Origin: Penium margaritaceum
Taxonomy: Eukaryota; Streptophyta; Zygnematophyceae; Desmidiales; Peniaceae
Direction of reading: 5' to 3'
Assembly: GCA_023375785.1 (NCBI GenBank)
Contig: SZWC01007277.1
Coordinates: 44,332-92,352 of the forward strand
DNA length: 48,021 bases
The stretch's first letter is position 1; every line of letters begins with the position of its first letter. The notes under the pieces are model-generated. The model was not told the origin of the DNA and made no database searches. It saw only the letters and a program-made list of their open reading frames with translations. This document shows positions 45,515 to 48,021 of this stretch, one piece after another. A program made the position numbers and the translations under genes.

Positions 45515-46112
45515 TGAGAAGATTCCAGGAAGCTTCCTAGCCTTTCTGCTTACTAGCCTGACAGCACGGGTCTGGCTGGTTGACACATAGGTCATGCAAG
45601 GGACAGCAAGGGTAGGGAGAGACACGCGCACTTGTATCTCAAGCTTCAACTGAAGTAAATGCAGAGAGCAATAACAAATGACAGGTCCACAGCATAAATA
45701 GCCACCGTGGCTCACGGCGGGTGGCGCACACGGCGGTGCCTGTCAAACCTGAACCGGCCCAAAACCACTGTTTTGGCCATAATTCTGCGCACAAGCGTCC
45801 AAACGGAGCGACGTCTGATCCTACGGATGCACAGCAAAAAGACAAACACAACGACTGGTCACACGCGTACGTCCGGGAACAGCCGGAGAGTGTAAGAAAA
45901 CAAACATGTAAATCAGCCTGGCACGGCTGTCCACCGAGAAAATCCTGAAGACCTCCAAACGTAGTCCGTGAGCTGTGGGAGCCCTCTCGTACACTGGGTA
46001 GGCTGCCAGGCTGCCTCCAGCGGGTGGAGCATCACCTCAGGGAACTCTGTCTCCAGCTGGGTCCGCCTCACAACCAACTGTACAACAGTGTATGACTGTC
46101 AATATCACAACA
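45515..46112 (-). repeat. 3' LTR of element G
   Basis: On the minus strand it starts TGTTGTGATATTG after the purine tract and ends CTTCTCA, about 598 bases. It shares the GGCCAAAAC/TTTTGGGCC repeat (45752-45791) and TATTTATGCT box (45691-45700) with the LTRs of B, C and E. Confidence 0.82.
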
Positions 46113-46124
46113 CTCCCCCATGAC
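46113..46124 (-). other. Polypurine tract of element G
   Basis: GTCATGGGGGAG on the minus strand, directly before the G LTR. Confidence 0.88.
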
Positions 46125-46200
46125 CCGATGGTACGCATGTCCATACACGTGCAGAACGCGTGCCGGTGCAAAACAGAGTGCTCAACAGGGACCCGGACAA

Positions 46201-48021
46201 TCACCCACTCTCGGACAGGGGTCGCAATCCGACGGAACGAACAGCCCCGAGGAACTTCCCACGTGCCAGTGCCTTGGTCAGGAAGTCAGCGCGCTGCAAG
46301 TCTGTGCCCACCCAGACGATGGAGATCAACTGTCGCTCCACCAGATCGCGCACGAAATGATACTCGACAGCGATGTGCTTCGTACGTGCGTGGAACACAC
46401 CAGAGTTCTCAGCGATCGCGAGAGCACTCTGGTTGTCGCATCGGAGGATGATGGTAGGCACGGACTGACCCAAGCACTGGAACAACCGCTGCAGCCACAC
46501 CGCCTCAGCGGCGCCAGCGCCCAGAGCAACATACTCAGCCTCTGAGGAGCTGCNCGCTCCACCAGATCGCGCACGAAATGATACTCGACAGCGATGTGCT
46601 TCGTGCGTGCGTGGAACACACCAGAGTTCTCAGCGATCGCGAGAGCACTCTGGTTGTCGCATTGAAGGATGATGGTAGGCACGGACTGACCCAAGCACTG
46701 GAACAACCGCTGCAGCCACACCGCCTCAGCGGCGCCAGTGCCCAGAGCAACATACTCAGCCTCTAAGGAGTTGCGAGCAATGCACCCCTGCTTGCCGCTG
46801 CGCCAAGACACAGCGGTGCCACCAAGCAGGAACACGTAACCCGTGCGGCTNCGTCCATCAGGACTCCATGCCCAGTCGCTGTCGGTGTAGCCATCTACCA
46901 CAACCGAGCACTGTCTCCGAAAGCAGAGATCGTGATACGGTGTGGAGACCACGTACCGGACGACTCGCAAAGCTGCGTGCAGAGCGCAAGCCCGAGGGGA
47001 CTGACTGAACTGTGCGAGTAGGTTGACAGCGAACGCAATGTCGGGACGCGTGGTCGTGGCCAAGTACATCAGTGAGCCAAAGATGCGCAAGTACAGGGTC
47101 ACGTCCACAGTCTCGCCCAGATCGGCTGGGTCTGTCACCTTCAGGGCGTCCTGCCCGTCGGGAGTGATGGGTGACGAGGCGGCGGGAAAAGCGCCAAGGA
47201 GGTCAGCAAACCGCTTCCCCACAACCTGTGCATATCGTGCCTGATGGAGGAGGAGTGTCCGTCGACGACGATCACGCACAATCTCCATCCCGAGGAAAAT
47301 AGCCGCTAGATCAAGGTCCTTCATCCTGTAGGCGGCCTGCAGGACCGCCTTGGCCTCCTTCACGGCCTCCAGTGAAGGAGACGCAATTAGGAGATCGTCC
47401 ACATACACCAGAATGGCAGTGAGGTGCTCGGCTGTCCGTCGGATGAAAAGTGACGGGTCGGCATCACTCTGGACGTACTCGGCCTGAGTGAGGGTGCGAG
47501 TGATCTCTCGGTTCCAGCACCGGGACGACTGCTTCAGGCCATACAAGGCCTTGCGGAAGCGCCAGACCTTGTTGCCTTCGACCTCAAACCCAGGTGGCTG
47601 GACCATGTAGATCTCCTCCTCCAAGGTGCCGTGGAGGAATGCATTGTTCACATCCATATGGTGCAGCTCCCAGTCATGGTGAGCGACCACACCAAGCAGC
47701 ACGCGAGCTGTGGTCATGCGGCCAACAGGGGCAAAGGTGTCAGTGAAGTCGATCCCCTCAACCTAAGAGAATCCCTTGGCAATTAAGCGGGCCTTATAGC
47801 GGTGTAGTGAGACGTTAGGCTTCACCTTCTTGCGGAAGACCCACTTGGCCTGCATGACCTTCCGTCCCTCAGGACGGTCGACCAGCTCAAAGACTCCGTG
47901 CTCCTGGATGGCCCTGAGCTCGTCCTCACAGGCGGCCCGCCACTGCTCAGCATCCTCTCCTGAGAGAGCCTCCTTTAACGTGTCTGGATCAGGGACCGTC
48001 AGAGGGGAGCTCCGGGTGGCC
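46201..48021 (-). pseudogene. Element G pol, RT and RNase H, partial
   Basis: Runs off the right edge. Reading inward: a DELRAIQEHGVFELVD block, KWVFRKKVKP, then RLIAKGFS, a TAG at 47763 where relatives have Gln, VEGIDFTDTFAPVGR, MDVNNAFLHG, VQPPGF, YVDDLLIASP (intact), [34 protein letters not shown], ending SESG and TGA at 46201. Apart from that one TAG, the visible part is open once the duplicated join at 46554 is ignored. Base 46851 is a single ambiguous N. RT wording is very close to E ([17 protein letters not shown]), so G and E are sister subfamilies. Upstream parts lie outside the window. Confidence 0.9.
46334..46774. repeat. Assembly duplication around the N at 46554
   Basis: Bases 46334-46553 recur at 46555-46774 (offset 221) with a few substitutions, doubling part of RNase H of element G. 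Confidence 0.88.

Overview
The window is a block of nested Ty1/copia-type LTR retrotransposons in a eukaryotic nuclear genome. I find no convincing host gene, tRNA, rRNA or prokaryotic feature. The elements have reverse transcriptase of the copia order (protease, integrase, RT, RNase H), a TGGTATCAGAGC primer-binding site complementary to initiator methionine tRNA, and GC-rich coding sequence with CAG/CTG-rich leaders. Copia abundance and C-to-T decay at CG/CHG-type sites fit a plant or green alga (a streptophyte alga is a guess). The species cannot be read from the sequence.

Layout. Element A (1-2338, +) is a decayed 3' half of a copia pol. Element B (3666-17865, +) is a decayed full-length copia: 5' LTR, primer site, leader, gag remnant, pol remnant. 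Its 3' LTR is split (11035-11162 and about 17299-17865) by block C. Block C (11163-17298) has the odd order 3' internal end, LTR, primer site, leader, decayed ORFs. Element E (+) has its 5' LTR and leader at 17965-19425 and resumes at 31929 with protease to RNase H, ending in a 3' LTR at 36139. Inside E sit two minus-strand elements in tandem that share one LTR: F1 (19426-28847, nearly complete gag-pol) and F2 (29679-31495, with integrase fused directly to RNase H). The 3' LTR of E is interrupted at 36732 by element D (36733-45514, +), the best-preserved copy. The 3' LTR of D is interrupted at 45514 by element G (45515 to beyond 48021, -). The nesting is therefore G in D in E, F in E, and C in B.

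How the parts work. LTRs carry the promoter and ends, the primer site and purine tract prime the two DNA strands, gag forms the particle, and protease, integrase, RT and RNase H process, copy and insert the element. No copy looks autonomous. D has lost catalytic residues in both integrase and RT, E in integrase, F2 lacks RT, and A and B are riddled with stops. In the four best-preserved elements (D, E, F1, G) nearly every internal stop is TAG at a Gln or Trp position, while every terminal stop is TGA.

Assembly caution. Nine single-N joins are each flanked by a 0.2-0.35 kb direct duplication and look like unmerged contig ends, so several apparent repeats and frameshifts are not biological. A 432-base N run (31496-31927) hides the E/F2 junction. 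The most interesting items are an extra Ala-rich, C-terminally hydrophobic ORF upstream of gag in D, a leader hairpin shared by D and F, the permuted block C, the TAG-only decay pattern, and the nesting, which predicts the sequence just right of the window.
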